DNA of 64,000 bases from Cornus controversa (lineage: Eukaryota; Streptophyta; Magnoliopsida; Cornales; Cornaceae), in contig CM048845.1 in NCBI GenBank assembly GCA_026545225.1, positions 116,997,033-117,061,032 on the forward strand, given 5' to 3'. Position numbers and translations under genes: made by a program. How positions within the stretch are numbered: the stretch's first letter is position 1; every line of letters begins with the position of its first letter. Positions 48,236-60,990 of the stretch are shown piece after piece. Under the pieces are notes generated by a model. It had not been told where the DNA came from. It worked only from the letters and a program-made list of their open reading frames with translations, and did no database searches.

Positions 48236-48931
48236 CAATTGAAAAATAATATTTTATTTATAACAAACAATTGAAATAAATAAGTTTTAAAAAATTTTAT
48301 GAATTATTTTTATATAAAAAATATTAAAATAATAATGTAGAGAACTTCCATACCAGTGTGCTATAAATCTCTATAATTGAAGAGAACCACATCAGCAAAA
48401 AAAAAAAAGCTGAGTTTGTTTGTAATTTTTTAAATTTTTAAAAAAAAAATTACATTAAATTATTTGAATTTTTTATGCTTAGGTGTAATCTAGCTTGAGA
48501 TCAATTTTAGCCTTCTCTAACCTGAGCTCAATCCTAAGTTCAACCTTTAATCTATCAAATTGTCCAAGTTGCATTCTCACCTCAAAAACGTATCTATTCT
48601 GGATATAAACACACACTGTTTTCGTGTTCTTTGCCTAAATAAATATTCTCTATTTTTTATATATTTACACGTGTAGTACTACAAGTGTATGCTATCCAAA
48701 ATACCAATTCGGCCAGTCTGACTAACTCGACGATGGAGTTCCGACTATCTCTTCTTAAATGGATATTGGATAGTATATTGCTCGGGTTGAGTTAAAGTTG
48801 ATCCGTAAACCGCTAGCTTACCCGAGTTGAACCCTGTTAGTGATCATCAAAATCAAAATATAAGAAGATAAAATCCGTACAGTGGCAACGTTAAGACTGG
48901 CGCTCGAAAATCCAGAAGTGGGAAGGAAACC
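48236..48931 (+). promoter_or_regulatory. Upstream region of the Era-type GTPase gene
   Basis: AT-rich sequence without a recognised gene. It becomes less AT-rich from about 48700. The leader before the ATG at 48932 is short of obvious motifs, and no clear TATA box was seen. Confidence 0.35.
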
Positions 48932-51900
48932 ATGGAGCTGGCTCTTCAACACATATCTGCAACACTTCTGAGAGAAGGCAATTCTCTTATCCACTCTTGT
49001 CACTCCCATTTCAGCAACACCACCATCCACAAGTCTTGTCTCTGGCGATTCACAAAGAATCTATATCCATCCCGGGAATCTCAGTTTCAATTTCAGGCTT
49101 CTCTTGGCAGTACCAGTACTAGCGTTCATGAGGACCGGAAAAGGAACTGGAACGCGAAGCTTTCGTACTATGATAACGGTGGAATCGTCCTATCCGCAGA
49201 AGAAGAAGAAGAAGAAGAGGATGCTTTGGCTTTGGACCTAGCTGTAGATAGGACGACGACGAGGTCGTCGGAGGACGACGACTCGTCATTTTCAACATTC
49301 CTCTCATTGAGCGAGAAGCCGGACAGGAACATGGCCATGCTCGACGACTATGAGATGGAGGAACTCGACTTTCACCCCGACCCTAACCATCGTAGTGGTC
49401 TGTGTTCTTCTCTCCACTTTCTTACCATTGGCATAAACTTATCTTTGTTTTTCTTTTTCTTAAATTCTCATTGTTTGGTGGTGGGGGATTAGGGATGTTC
49501 TTAGTAATAATTGGAGGAAATAACCTAAATAATACTTATACAGAGTGCAATGGTGGGAGTATTCATTCAGAATTGATGGAAGAAATACAAATAAGCTCAA
49601 TGTAGAAGGGTGAAATGTGAAAGACATGAAATGCTCAGATGATTTGATGGTTACATCATCATACACATTAAGTGTATGATGAATTTGGATAAGTTTTATC
49701 ATGAAAAGGTGGTAATCTGAAATTGGGTTACTGAGTTTGAAATATCATGCATAATGAGAGCAAGTCCTTTAATGTTTGATGTAGAACTTCAATGGGAAAC
49801 CGTCACTTGTGCTTTTGGCTATACCTATTGGGGTGGGTGGGGGGAATCCGAAAGAATCTTCTCTATTAAGGTTTCAGTAACGTGAGTTTTCCCAAGATCT
49901 GCAAGAACAACAATAGAGGTAGAACACTTAAGATGAGCCTCTAGCTCAAGTGGTATTTTCACCTCTTTCTAGACGAAGGTTGGGGGTCAAGTTCCCATTG
50001 GGAGACAATAGTGGGTGTGTTTACCTACCAAAAAGAAAAGAGGCAGAAGCCGCAGAACACTTGCTGTCAAAATTTCCTACACCTAATGAGGACTATACAT
50101 ATTCTTTATACTCTGGTAATATTCATTAGTGACTCCAAAGAGGTTATTTCCTGCAAGAACTGCCCTAGCTGTTCTCCCCCACAATCCTTCTACGAGACCT
50201 GAGAAAACCCCCACTTTCCTCCCTTTAGCTACAATGATCATGATGCCATTTACAACTTTACTGAATGCAAATCCCCAGGGTATTTTCGGTAGAGAGAGGG
50301 GAGGGGGTGGGGGTGTGTACACCATCAGCTCATTGGCTATTGAAACCAATAGCAGAGCCAACATGATCAGCTATCCTTATGAGTTGCTCTAGCAGCCTTG
50401 AAAACTTCCATAGAGATCTGTCTACAATTGCTTAGCATGAACATACCTAATAGTAAGAAGATTTCCAATAAATCGTCATCTGAGTTTCCATCATAGGATG
50501 TGATCTTGTCTAGTTTAATATAGGTTACAAATCAATATTCTTACATTCATTTACCCAAGGAATAAGAACAAAAGGGAAGACCTTTAAGTGCGCTAGTAAA
50601 GAAAAGTGACATAGTCTATATTGAGGGTAATACTAGGGGAAGAGGAAGACTAAAGCTAACATTGGTAGAGTTAGTAAGGATGAATATGATAGATAATATG
50701 TGATTTGATTGATGTCATAGCCTTAGAACGGAATGGAAACATAGGATTCATGTAGTCGACTCTAAGTAGTTGGGATAAAGGCTTTGGTAGGGGTTGTTGA
50801 TGTTGAATAAGAATAAAAAGGAGATTCTTATATTCCATTTTTGTGTAATTTCTTGCATTGCGATTGCTAAAGCTGGCATCCCTACTTGTCAAAAGGACCT
50901 TGTTGCCCTACTTAAGAAGGGCATTTACTCAGTGTATATGCCATGTACACGGGGTGTTGGGAGGGGTAAAGACTAGAGACAGACCTAATCACTTTTTATT
51001 ATTTTGTGCAGAGTGTCTGCTCTCAAACTCCATCCTACATCCTCAGTATTGTCAGCCCGAGTTTTTAATCTTACTGTCTAATACTTATGGGAAAATAGAA
51101 AGAAAGGACCTTGTTACACTCAAAAGAGATATTTAAAGGCAAAAAAAAACTGCGTTTGGAGCTTCTTGGTGAAGATTCAGAGATCTCTTTGTCTACTCGT
51201 TTCATTTTTGGATAATGCTTACTGAGAGATTGTACGAACATCCCTTTTGTAAGAATCTAACAGAGGAATACACACAAAATTAGAATAGAAATTAAAATTT
51301 CTGACATGTATAGCCTTGGAAAAATGGAATATATTCTTGTGGGAAGGGGTATCTATATATCTTATACTTTTGCTGGCATTGGTGTTTATAAACTTGTATT
51401 TTGCATTGCCTCAATGCAGAAAAGTTTTGATCTGACGCTTGCATTTCTTACATGGTACTGCATAATATTGCTTAGCTGTTGTGTGCTTCATTTTTGAAAC
51501 CTGAATCTATATTCAAGGGCTAAAAATAAGTGCAGGAAAATAGGAAAGAGAGAAAAAAAGAAAGAAAGTGGAATGAGAAACCTACTTAACAAGGCTGTAA
51601 AATTAAGATGGCGCAACATTCTTTCCCATCTTGTTATCTAGGACTTTCGCTATACTTCTCTATACATCTTAAGTAACCTTTAATTTGATGTGGCAAATGC
51701 AGGATATGTGGCTGTACTCGGGAAGCCAAATGTTGGAAAGAGTACATTATCAAACCAAATGATAGGACAAAAGCTCTCAATTGTTACAGATAAACCTCAA
51801 ACTACAAGGCATCGAATCCTTGGTATATGTTCTGCCCCAGAGTATCAGGTTTGAAATTTTCTATGTTTGATGTGGTCATGCCTTATTTTACTTATCTTGC

Positions 51901-54900
51901 ACATACTTAATTGTCTTTGGTAGAAAAATTAAGCAGTAACATCTGAAGCAAAAATTAAGGTGGACTCAATTTGTCAGGAATCACTCAGATCACCCTTGTG
52001 GCCCTATTGGGGGAATGGTCAAATGATCAAATATTTTGCCTTGGGATCTTGGAAAATGAGTAATTAGCGCAATGAAGCCATATTTGAGCAAAATTTGATG
52101 ATGTACTATAAGCCTAGAGAGATTGTCATTAGGTTGGTAATTTGAAAACCTTGAAGCCAATTGATCAGAGGGATGTCAAAGGTTCAGGAAAGAAAGGTTT
52201 ATTGCTTGGGTCTTCTCTTATCAAAATTGGATTAAGCATAATTTTAGTGGATTTTCTGTAGGCAACCTTTGGCCTGTTCACTGTTGGAGCTGGAGCCATA
52301 ATTGAATATGGGGTTTGTGTTATGGACTCTTCCTTTAGTACTGGGATGTGTGTGAAAATGTGCTTAGAGAGCCATTGGCCCTTCAAGGGTCGAAGCTGAT
52401 GGAAGGGTGGGCGTCGGATAATGTTATTGTAGAAACAGATTGGTAGAGCACCTGATTTGGGACAAGCATGGATATCACTCTTACTAGCTCTTCTACGAAA
52501 ATTGATATAGGATACCAAGGACAGCATTGTAAAAGTTCCTTTAGGGCGGATTATAATTGAATCTCTTGTGGTTAAAGGCTAGTGGGGTTTTGTTTTTTAG
52601 CATCTGTAAATAATGTGAGAAATGGTTATTGTCTTGGTGGTCTAAGGAAAGGAAAGGCGAAGTTCTGTTTTATACTGGATTTGTGTGCGGTAATGGGTAA
52701 CTAGGGCTGGTTTTTAGGGTTCTGAGGTTGAATGGTGAAATGGGAAAAGGGTTAGTGCTTGTTAAATAATATTTTTAACAAATTAGGGGCTTAATGACTT
52801 TAAAGTACAGACAATTTAAGAGAAGTAAAGTAGAAGGATAGGCTAAGTATCACACCTAGATTTTTTAGGCATTATACTTTGGGTTAGAATTGCATCACAT
52901 AGCCCCTAGAGGGCTTGAGAAGGCCTGAGTTTCTATGAGCTGATCCCAATTGAATTTAAAGCATTATAAAGCTATATTCAAACACTCAAGTAATCTAACT
53001 CTAACATGACCTGACCTCCGTATTCAGATCCTAAATAATTTGACTAGCAAAGCCCCTTACAAGCCTCTTAAGGTCTGCTTGTAAAGACTCAACAGCACAG
53101 CTTGACTCAAATTATGACTTATGGACCTCTACTATGGCTAATGTCCAGAAAACTTAAAATTTACTAAGATACTTGGCTCCTAAAACATAATGAAATGTAG
53201 ATAAATAAATTAGCAGCACTTAAGCCAATGATACATAAAATAAGACTTGGATCAAATTAGAACTTGATTCCAAGTGGCCCTGCATAGGTTCCAGGTTGTA
53301 ATCGAGCCAATTTTCAAAGTTAATCTCTTCTTTATATTTGGTTTTTCTTGGACTCATTGTAGATTCTGCACTCCTTTTCCTTCATTGTCATAGGCTTCAT
53401 AATAGTAAGTAATATCATTAGCTATGTCTTCGTATTCAATCGACTCTTCCTTGTGATCAATCACCATACATAAGAATATATAGGCTTGTAAGAGATTTGA
53501 TCTTTGCTCTACTAACAAACTGATGTAGAACAAGTGCAGATAAAACTCCTGCAAGACAGTGTTATAGAAGGTTTATAGGGCCTATAATAATTGATTTTCG
53601 TGGTTAAAGGCTAGTGGAGATATATCATATAGGGTTCTAGGGTTTGTAAAGGTCATATGAAAGATTTATGGTTCTGGGGTTCTATCAAGGCAAGGAAAAG
53701 AGGAATTTGGGGTTGTTTGGGGGCAGTGAACAGTTCACATGAACCTTAACTAGGGACTGATTTTGTAGTTATAGGTCTTAGGTTTAAATGGCTGAAAGGG
53801 GAAAAGATTAGGGTTTATCAGATAAGATTTCTAAGAAAGGATGACAAGGTCCAGTTTTGAGGTTCTAAGGGCTTTAACCTATTGCATCTAGATTTCCTTA
53901 GACACCAGAATCAAGGTTAGAATTGTATCACACAAGTTCAAGAGGCCTTTAAAAGCTATTTAAAATTCTAAAAACTGATTATCATTAAATTGAAATCATT
54001 TTAGCTTTATATAGACCTTTAAGTAATCCTAAATCTTATATGGTTGGACTCCTTTTTTTTAAAAAAAAAAAGATTTTTTTTCTGCCTCATAAAAGAAAAC
54101 TAAGGAAAGAAATAAAAAGAAATTTTGGTATCTGATAGATTTGGGGCTGGTGCACGTTTCATGTTTTTGATCACATGTTCCACAATGTAGACCAAGTCAC
54201 CAAGAGTATATTTGTGTTTTCTCGTGCTGTCTTATTTTGGTTTGCAAGGAGTGACATATTTGTGCTTTAGAAACCTTTAGGCATGGTAACTTTTTCCCTG
54301 ACCAGCTCACTATTTAAAGCTTGACCCATCTATTGACCTTGGCTGTTTATGACAGGCCCCTATAAGCATGGATACGAAATACAATGATACAACAAATTCT
54401 TAAAAAATAGGCTACAAATATTACAAGGACATGACACATATACATATAAGTATCGATGGATAATATAAATAATAATTGATTATGTTATATATATTTTTAT
54501 TAACAATTTTTTTATAGAATATAATGACAAACAAGATAAGAATTGAGAATTATATTGCATGGATAATTTTTGGACTATATAGTCTATATATCTTAGTACT
54601 TCTTTTTTGAAGAAATTTTGAACTTTTCTTGAGAAGTATGATATTATTCTTGAAAAGTTACATTTTAATGTGCAAAACTTGTTAAATGTGTGTTCTGAAG
54701 TATCTGAAAAGTATTGGATACGTGATTGAAATAAATGAGAAGTATCATATATGATTTAGAAAAGAAAATTATTTTAAAATTATAGATACATTTAGAAACT
54801 ATCGAACATGTATATGTGAGTATCCGAGGAGTGTCGTTGTCTGACACAGACATGATACGAGTGCATCACACTCTTTTAGAAGTATCCGTGCTTCACAGAA

Positions 54901-57846
54901 AGGCCCCTTGTTGGTTCTGATTGCATTTTCCCATATGATTTTAATTTGTAAATTTTCTTCTGCTGTATTCCACTGCATATGTGTCATTGCCATTTATGAT
55001 TTGAATTTTATGTCCAGAACATTGTCTCCTTCCCCACTTTGTTTTTGTGTGGATTTCTGTGCTTTAAGAAATATCTCATCATGCTGTTTAAAATAATTTG
55101 TCTTAGCTGTGATTAACTTGTAGATGATTCTTTATGACACACCTGGTGTTATTGAGAAGAAATTGCACAAGTTGGATTCTATGATGATGAAGAATGTCCG
55201 AAGCGCTGCCATTAGTGCGGATTGTGTATTGGTGGTTGTTGATGCGTGTAAGGCTCCCCAAAAGGTGCTTCTTCATCTGGAAATTTTTTTCCTAAAACAT
55301 TGTCTCTTTTTCCTAAATATATTTGTTTGCTTTTAGATTGATGAAGTGTTGGAAGAGGGTGCAGGAAACCTCAAAGACAAGGTACCGACATTGCTGGTTT
55401 TGAATAAGAGGGACCTGATCAAACCTGGTGAAATGGCAAAGAAACTTGAGGTCAGAACATTTTAGTATCCATTACTATGTAGCCTGAATAGCTACACTTA
55501 TTTTGTAATTTGATATATCGTTGTTAATGTAGCAATTGAAAAAAATAAGAAAACCACTGGTATCTGGAATGTTATGATGTATATAATCTCTAATTTATAG
55601 GTTCCAAATACTATTCTTCTTGTAACAGAAATCCAAGGTAACTCATCTGGTGGATTCTTTCTTAACACCAACACTATGGTTTGCCTGTGCAATATAGCAT
55701 AAGGTGGGTACTTAAGTTGTATCCTAATTCGACATTGTATCTCTTGCAGTGGTATGAGAAATTCACTGATGTTGATGAGGTCATACCAGTGAGTGCTAAA
55801 TATGGTCATGGAGTGGATGATGTCAAGGACTGGATACTATCAAAACTCCCTGTTGGGCCAGCTTACTATCCGAAGGTATGTAACGAGTCAACTTTTGTTC
55901 TTGTTGCTTGAAGTCCTTGAAAGATGACCACCATAATTCCATTTTAAAAAGCATGTTTTCTAATTATCATAATTCCATTATAACCATAAACTAACTGTTA
56001 GAAGTTAACTACTTGAACCCTTTGGTTGTTTGTAATCCGTGATGCAAGGACACATTGCTCCTCAAAAGTACACGATAAAAAGGAAATGAAAACAAAAAAC
56101 TCAAAACTCAAAAGAGGGATAGAAAGGGAAGGAGGCAATTTGAACTTCTACCATAAGAACTATGCCAATTTCTATATTGGTTGTTCATGACTGAAAGAAT
56201 GTTAGTCTTGAACTTCTGCCATCTGCTAAATATAAGAAAAATTCTAGATGTCTATCAGTCTTAAGTTTAGCTTCAAATTAGTGCTGGTGAGCCCTCAAAA
56301 CAGATATGATTAAGCATTCTTTCATTTTAGTCTTAACACCTTATGTCTTGAGAAGGGTTGCATCAGGTTGATAGCTGGCAGGATTTTTGGTGAAATTACT
56401 TGCATAAATCTGAGATTAGTTGTTCAAATGCCTGCGTTGACAATACCTCAATAAGTTTGATTGGATATTACTTTGAAGCTCAATCATGATAAAAGTGAAA
56501 TTGAGGTGGTTACATGTTGCTTTGTAAACCTTATAGACAACCAAGATTATCCCTGGAATTTCTATTGGCTACTTTGATTTGTAATCGAGTCCCCTTCAGT
56601 TCGAGCCAGTGTTGAGAAATAATATATGGCCGAGGAGAAAACTTGTACTTTCAGATTGGTATAGTAATAATGTAAATAGAGTAAAACAGTCCTGTTATAG
56701 GTTACACTCTCTCAGGTTTTCCTCCTCCCTCTTTGTTTCTCTTATCCCAGGCAGGATGCTAAGATACTTGACATGATAGAAGAGCAGTTATCCAATTAGA
56801 CAAACACATTCCTTCCCCTCTGTTCTTCCTTCTGAACCCTTTTTTCGTCGCCATAATGCAAAAGTTCTGAGTTTTGGGAAAAGAAAGATTCTGAGTTTTG
56901 TAACAAGCTGGGAATGATAGAAACTATACTCTGGCCTGAGGGAAAGTATTTAGAAATGATATAAGGTAGAGGGATAAAATTGTAATTTCAGTTTGGTTTA
57001 GTATTGATATTGACAGAGTAGAGCAACCTTGACATGGATTATGCTCTCTCAGTTTTTCCTTTTTCTTCCTCTTCCTCTCTTGCATCAAGGTACCCAAGAC
57101 ACCTGATAGTTAGGTTAAGAAGGTTCACAGAGCACATAGAGAAATGTTAATGTAACCTGGCATTTCTTTCCCCTATAATAAACAAGTTGTGCAGTATACA
57201 CTTCATTGCCAGTAGGATGTCTATTATTATAATTTTTTCTTTACAAATTTTCAAATTCATTATTGCTATGGATGTTATGAGCAATCAGTATATATGGGTC
57301 GATCACAATGCCTTCCACATTTCCTTCTACATTACATTATTTTATATTTAATTTTTTTTGGGATAAATTTTGAGTACATAACTTAACATGCATCAAGGAA
57401 TATGCATAAAAAATCTCAAAGGTTGTAGGTTTGTCAATGACTGAAGCTTTTACTTCTGGGGTTTTGGCTTTAATTTTGATCACCAAGCCAATGTCATTTA
57501 GAATAAATTAATTTCCGTTCTAGTTTCTGACCATCTATATCTCTCATCTTCAGATGAATATACTGTACATTTTCTTTTCTTTTCTTTTCTTTTCTTTGGC
57601 TTGACAATTTAATATATAAAAATTGCTTGTTGCATATTACAACTTACGATTGCTTGCCTTGTGTTCTCAGGATATTGCTAGTGAGCACCCAGAAAGATTT
57701 TTTGTAGCTGAAATTATCAGAGAAAAAATCTTTATGCAATACCGAGACGAAGTTCCTTATGCCTGTCAGGTATACCAATTTTTTTTCAAAACCTCAAGCT
57801 TCTTGTGACTTTTAAGTCATGGTTGTCCTTTTATGTGTTCTTTTAT

Positions 57847-57886
<40 letters not shown>

Positions 57887-59846
57887 CACTTGATGCTGTT
57901 TATATTTTTTTCAGAAGCTATATCTAACAAAGAGTTGTTGTGGTTGATCAATATTTGAATTGTACAGGTCAATGTTGTAAACTACAAAACTAGACCAACT
58001 GCAAAAGATTTTATTCAAGTTGAGATTATTGTTGAGAAAAACTCACAGAAGATCATCCTCATTGGAAAGGTAAGTTCAAGCTTTCTTCAATGTGATTATT
58101 TTTAATATGAATTAATTAAATTGTTCTTTGTGAGTTCTCATGAAATGGAGAAGCAGTGGACAATATGGTGTAATGAGATCATTGAGATGGGTGTCTTGGC
58201 TTAAACAAGAAGTTGAGCAGCTTAAGGAGAGTGGAGGAGGTATATTTCATGGAGGAAGTTACCAAGAGTCAAAAGGTTCCCTACCAAGGATCTAGGATCC
58301 AGTCCTCTTGGACCAAGGTCAATTATGCTTTATTAGGGCTTTCATGGATGTGTGTTATACTGGAAGTGGTTGGCCACTCGAACATACTGCTGCCCAGATC
58401 CAATCACTAGGCTTGCTGAGCTGTCCATGGCAAGGCCTCTAAGGGAGCAGATGCAGGACTTGTAGGGGTAGCAGTAGTGGAGTTACTCTGAAACTGCAAT
58501 GTAGTTTGTGCATCAGCAATGAGGTGGCAATCATTTTGGAGATAATGGAGAAGTTTCCTTCCTCTTAGGAAAGCTGGAGTGGCTAGATACTTGTGTCAGG
58601 TGAGAGGTACACTGTTTTCCCTGAAAGCCCTCTAATCAGTTACCAAGTTAAGATCCTCAAGTCATTCCATAAGCTGACCGATGGATCACTGTGCATTCTG
58701 GGCTTTCTGGGACTGCTCCAATCTATGCAGGTGTCTATCACACACACACTAGGCAGTTGTCTAGGAAGTAGGATCAAGGTACAGTGTCTTGTTGTACAAT
58801 ACGTTTGAATTGGGCATTTGGGACACGATGCTTTGGCCTCTCTCTAGGCAGGGAGATAGTATCTTTTTTTGTGACAAACCACATCATAGGCTGTGATTGG
58901 TCACATGGTGGTGCAAGGAATGGGCTGTCTACAATAATTCTAGATATACTGATGGCCCTATGCTTATTTTATCTGCATGGTAACAGGTTAGAACTTAGTA
59001 ACTTCAGAAATGGTGCTCCATATGCAACAGAATGACTAGATGATAATTGTTAGTATTATTACTAGGCCTGTATGGAATCTACAAGACTGCTATTGCTTGG
59101 GTTTTTAAAAAGAAAAAAGTCCAGACTTGAAACTTGGAGATTGCTTGAACTACCTTCGTCGTTGTTTGTTTTATATTTAGCTTTATTTTCTATTGGAAAC
59201 TACACTGTAATTCACCCTAATCCTTGAAAAGGTTTTACATTTGATCAGACATCAATGACAGTCTTGTTTGAAATTATAGTGAGATCCCAAAACACTTTCC
59301 AGATGCTTAACCTATACATAGAATGATGTAATGGTGGACAAAATATTGAAATGTTGAGTACTCTATATTGTTTGAAACTGGAATGGCAGGTTTGAAATTA
59401 TATGTGCATTTGTGCATGTCTGTGTGATCACGTGTGTTTATGATTTGTGTTCTGAATTACTACAGGATGGGAAAGCTCTGAAACTACTAGCCACAGCTGC
59501 TCGGCTTGACATTGAAGATTTCTTGCAGAAGAAAGTTTTTTTGGAGGTACCAACATTTTTTAAGGTTCTTTTACCGCTGAGCAATTGTCACTAGTATATT
59601 TAATTAAGAATTCCTGGTATCCCAACTAAATAGTGCAGCCCATACTGTAAGTGTCAGTGATTAAGCCTGCTAATTTCTTGCTGCCAATTTTCCAAGTGGT
59701 TGGTTTTGATAGTTTTGAGTTGGAAATGACATGTTCAAGGCAACTCATTTATTGAACAGGTTGAAGTGAAGGTAAAAGAAAATTGGCGGCAAGATGAAGG
59801 GCTTCTGAAGCATTATGGATATGGAGCGCCAATTCGAGCATTATAA
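48932..59846 (+). CDS. Era-type GTPase, organellar (chloroplast-type)
   Basis: CDS exons: 48932-49397, 51703-51848, 55124-55264, 55337-55450, 55750-55875, 57671-57769, 57968-58069, 59466-59546, 59760-59846, giving 453 aa, all joins in frame. GTPase motifs: G1 GKPNVGKS (162-169), G2 TTRHR (189-193), G3 DTPG (209-212), G4 NKRD (274-277), G5 SAK (304-306). A C-terminal type-II KH domain follows, with GKDG at 397-400 in place of the usual GKGG-like loop. Bacterial Era binds the 3' end of 16S rRNA and assists 30S maturation; the plant organellar form is expected to do this for organelle ribosomes. The first ~155 residues hold a Ser/His-rich, weakly acidic presequence, then a Glu run and acidic linker, fitting a transit peptide. 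Closest in layout to the Arabidopsis chloroplast Era-like protein; mitochondrial targeting cannot be excluded. Confidence 0.94.
49197..49222 (+). repeat. Coding GAA microsatellite (Glu run) in the Era-type gene
   Basis: CAGAAGAAGAAGAAGAAGAA encodes a run of seven or so Glu residues in the acidic linker between the presequence and the GTPase domain. It is likely to vary in length between alleles. Confidence 0.85.
49936..50045 (+). mobile_element. tRNA-derived SINE copy in Era intron 1
   Basis: The A-box-like CTCTAGCTCAAGTGGTATTT (about 49939-49958) and B-box-like GGGGGTCAAGTTCCC (about 49982-49996) are well kept. The body ends GTGGGTGTGTTTACCTACC followed by AAAAAGAAAAGAG. It shares boxes and end with 20275-20400, though the middle differs. 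Confidence 0.68.
50630..50815 (+). mobile_element. RTE-type LINE 3'-end remnant in Era intron 1
   Basis: The + strand translates to [18 protein letters not shown], a stop, then [15 protein letters not shown], matching the end of plant RTE LINE polyproteins. It is followed by GGGATAAAGGCTTTGGTAGG and a GTTGTTGATGTTG tail, the usual 3' terminus. Only the last ~60 codons remain, with several stops. It is sense to the host gene, opposite to the copy at 19570-20075. Confidence 0.7.
52545..54055. repeat. Diverged ~430-bp direct duplication in Era intron 2
   Basis: A block starting ATAATTGAATCTCTTGTGG (about 52550) recurs from about 53587 as ATAATTGATTTTCGTGG. Colinear words include GTTAAAGGCTAGTGG, GGTTAGAATTG.ATCACA and ACTCAAGTAATC / CCTTTAAGTAATCC. 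About 600 bp of unassigned sequence separates the copies. They could be LTRs of an old element, but no TG..CA ends or duplication were found. Confidence 0.55.
58140..59040. other. Less AT-rich unassigned segment in Era intron 7
   Basis: This part of the intron is clearly less AT-rich than its surroundings and has several overlapping open frames of 60-85 codons at 58213-59035, none with a recognisable motif. It may be a remnant of an inserted element. No ends or duplication were seen. Confidence 0.35.
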
Positions 59847-60768
59847 TGCTGTATTTTCATTGCACTCAATACAAATTGGCAGTGATGATCGTGTAATTGG
59901 AAACTCACGATTTAGTGTGCATTAAGTGATTATGTGACAATGTTTCTTATTTGGTATTGATCAAGTTGGAAAATGCGAAAGCTTGTCATCGATCTTCTCA
60001 GTAGCTGGATTCAGGTACTGTAATATTTGTTCTTTGATCTTCCACATATAAACTTTAAAACAGCATTTTGTTTTGTCATTTCGCTCTTAGGCCATAGTGT
60101 TAGGTAACGCACAATATTGTATTTTCTTTACTATTTCGGTATTAGTTTTAGTCATCTTCTTCCACTTAGCATTACCCTCAATGTGGATCAAATGACCTTT
60201 TTATTTAGCATATTTTGGTCTTCGCTACACAAAGTGAAAGCATCTTAATCTTTATTTCTTCTTATTAGGAAGATATATTACTGGGAGCCTTATTTTCCTT
60301 GAAGCAAAAAAAAAAAGATATATTACTGGGAACCTTATTTTTCTTGAAACAAAAAAAATTAAGATGGTTTCTCTAACTTCAATAATTTGTCTCATATTAA
60401 CATGCCATTTAGTATGATAATTGAAGGAAGAAAAGAAAATGAATACTAGGAAAGAGTGGGGATGACAATCATTGGGAGATGGTGGGAATCACCCCCACAA
60501 TGGACACACTCTACTGGTGAGAAAGCTTAAAAAAATTATTGATTTGTTTATAGAAAAGTAGAGAGAAAGGAAAAGAAGATACGATGTTCCTCATTCATAA
60601 TAGTCCTTTTATGCACTTATATTTTGTTTTTGAGGTGATAGTTTTCACTCTCTTAATCACTCAGTTTTCTTTTCTCTTCTTTCCTTCTACCTGAACTAAT
60701 AATGGAAAAGGAGGAAACTTTAGAAAACATTCTCCTCCCCTTCTTTTACTAACTGGTGTGTAAGATCA
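59847..60768. other. 3' flank of the Era gene and intergenic DNA
   Basis: The 3'UTR covers the first few hundred bp. At 60265-60360 AGATATATTACTGGGAGCCT recurs 50 bp later as AGATATATTACTGGGAACCT, each followed by CTTGAA and an A-run, a small tandem duplication. No gene was seen. Confidence 0.45.
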
Positions 60769-60990
60769 GGGGTGTAACGAGAAATGATTAGGTAGTCCCA
60801 AAGTCATTGATTCCGACTAATCACTACTCGACACGTAAGAAAAAAAAGAGCTTATTTTTTTGCTTGTGTCAATCGTTTCGGGATTATCTAATAATTTTCA
60901 ATTTTTTTGTTTACGTGTCAAGTAGTGATTGATCAGAACCATTAATGATCCAGGGAGTTTCTACTAATTTCTCCAATCTTGGGAACAACC
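60769..60990. mobile_element. MITE with ~75-bp inverted arms
   Basis: The left arm GGGGTGTAACGAGAAATGAT ... CTAATCACTACTCGACACGT mirrors the right arm, which inverted reads GGGGTTGTTCCCAAGATTGG ... CAATCACTACTTGACACGT. The arms are strongest near the centre and separated by about 70 bp with poly-A/T. No duplication was identified, so superfamily is unknown. No coding capacity. Confidence 0.72.

Noticed and set aside
52165-52527. 120-codon minus-strand frame in Era intron 2
   Set aside because: No recognisable domain, antisense within an intron, and next to a decayed duplication; not supported as a gene.
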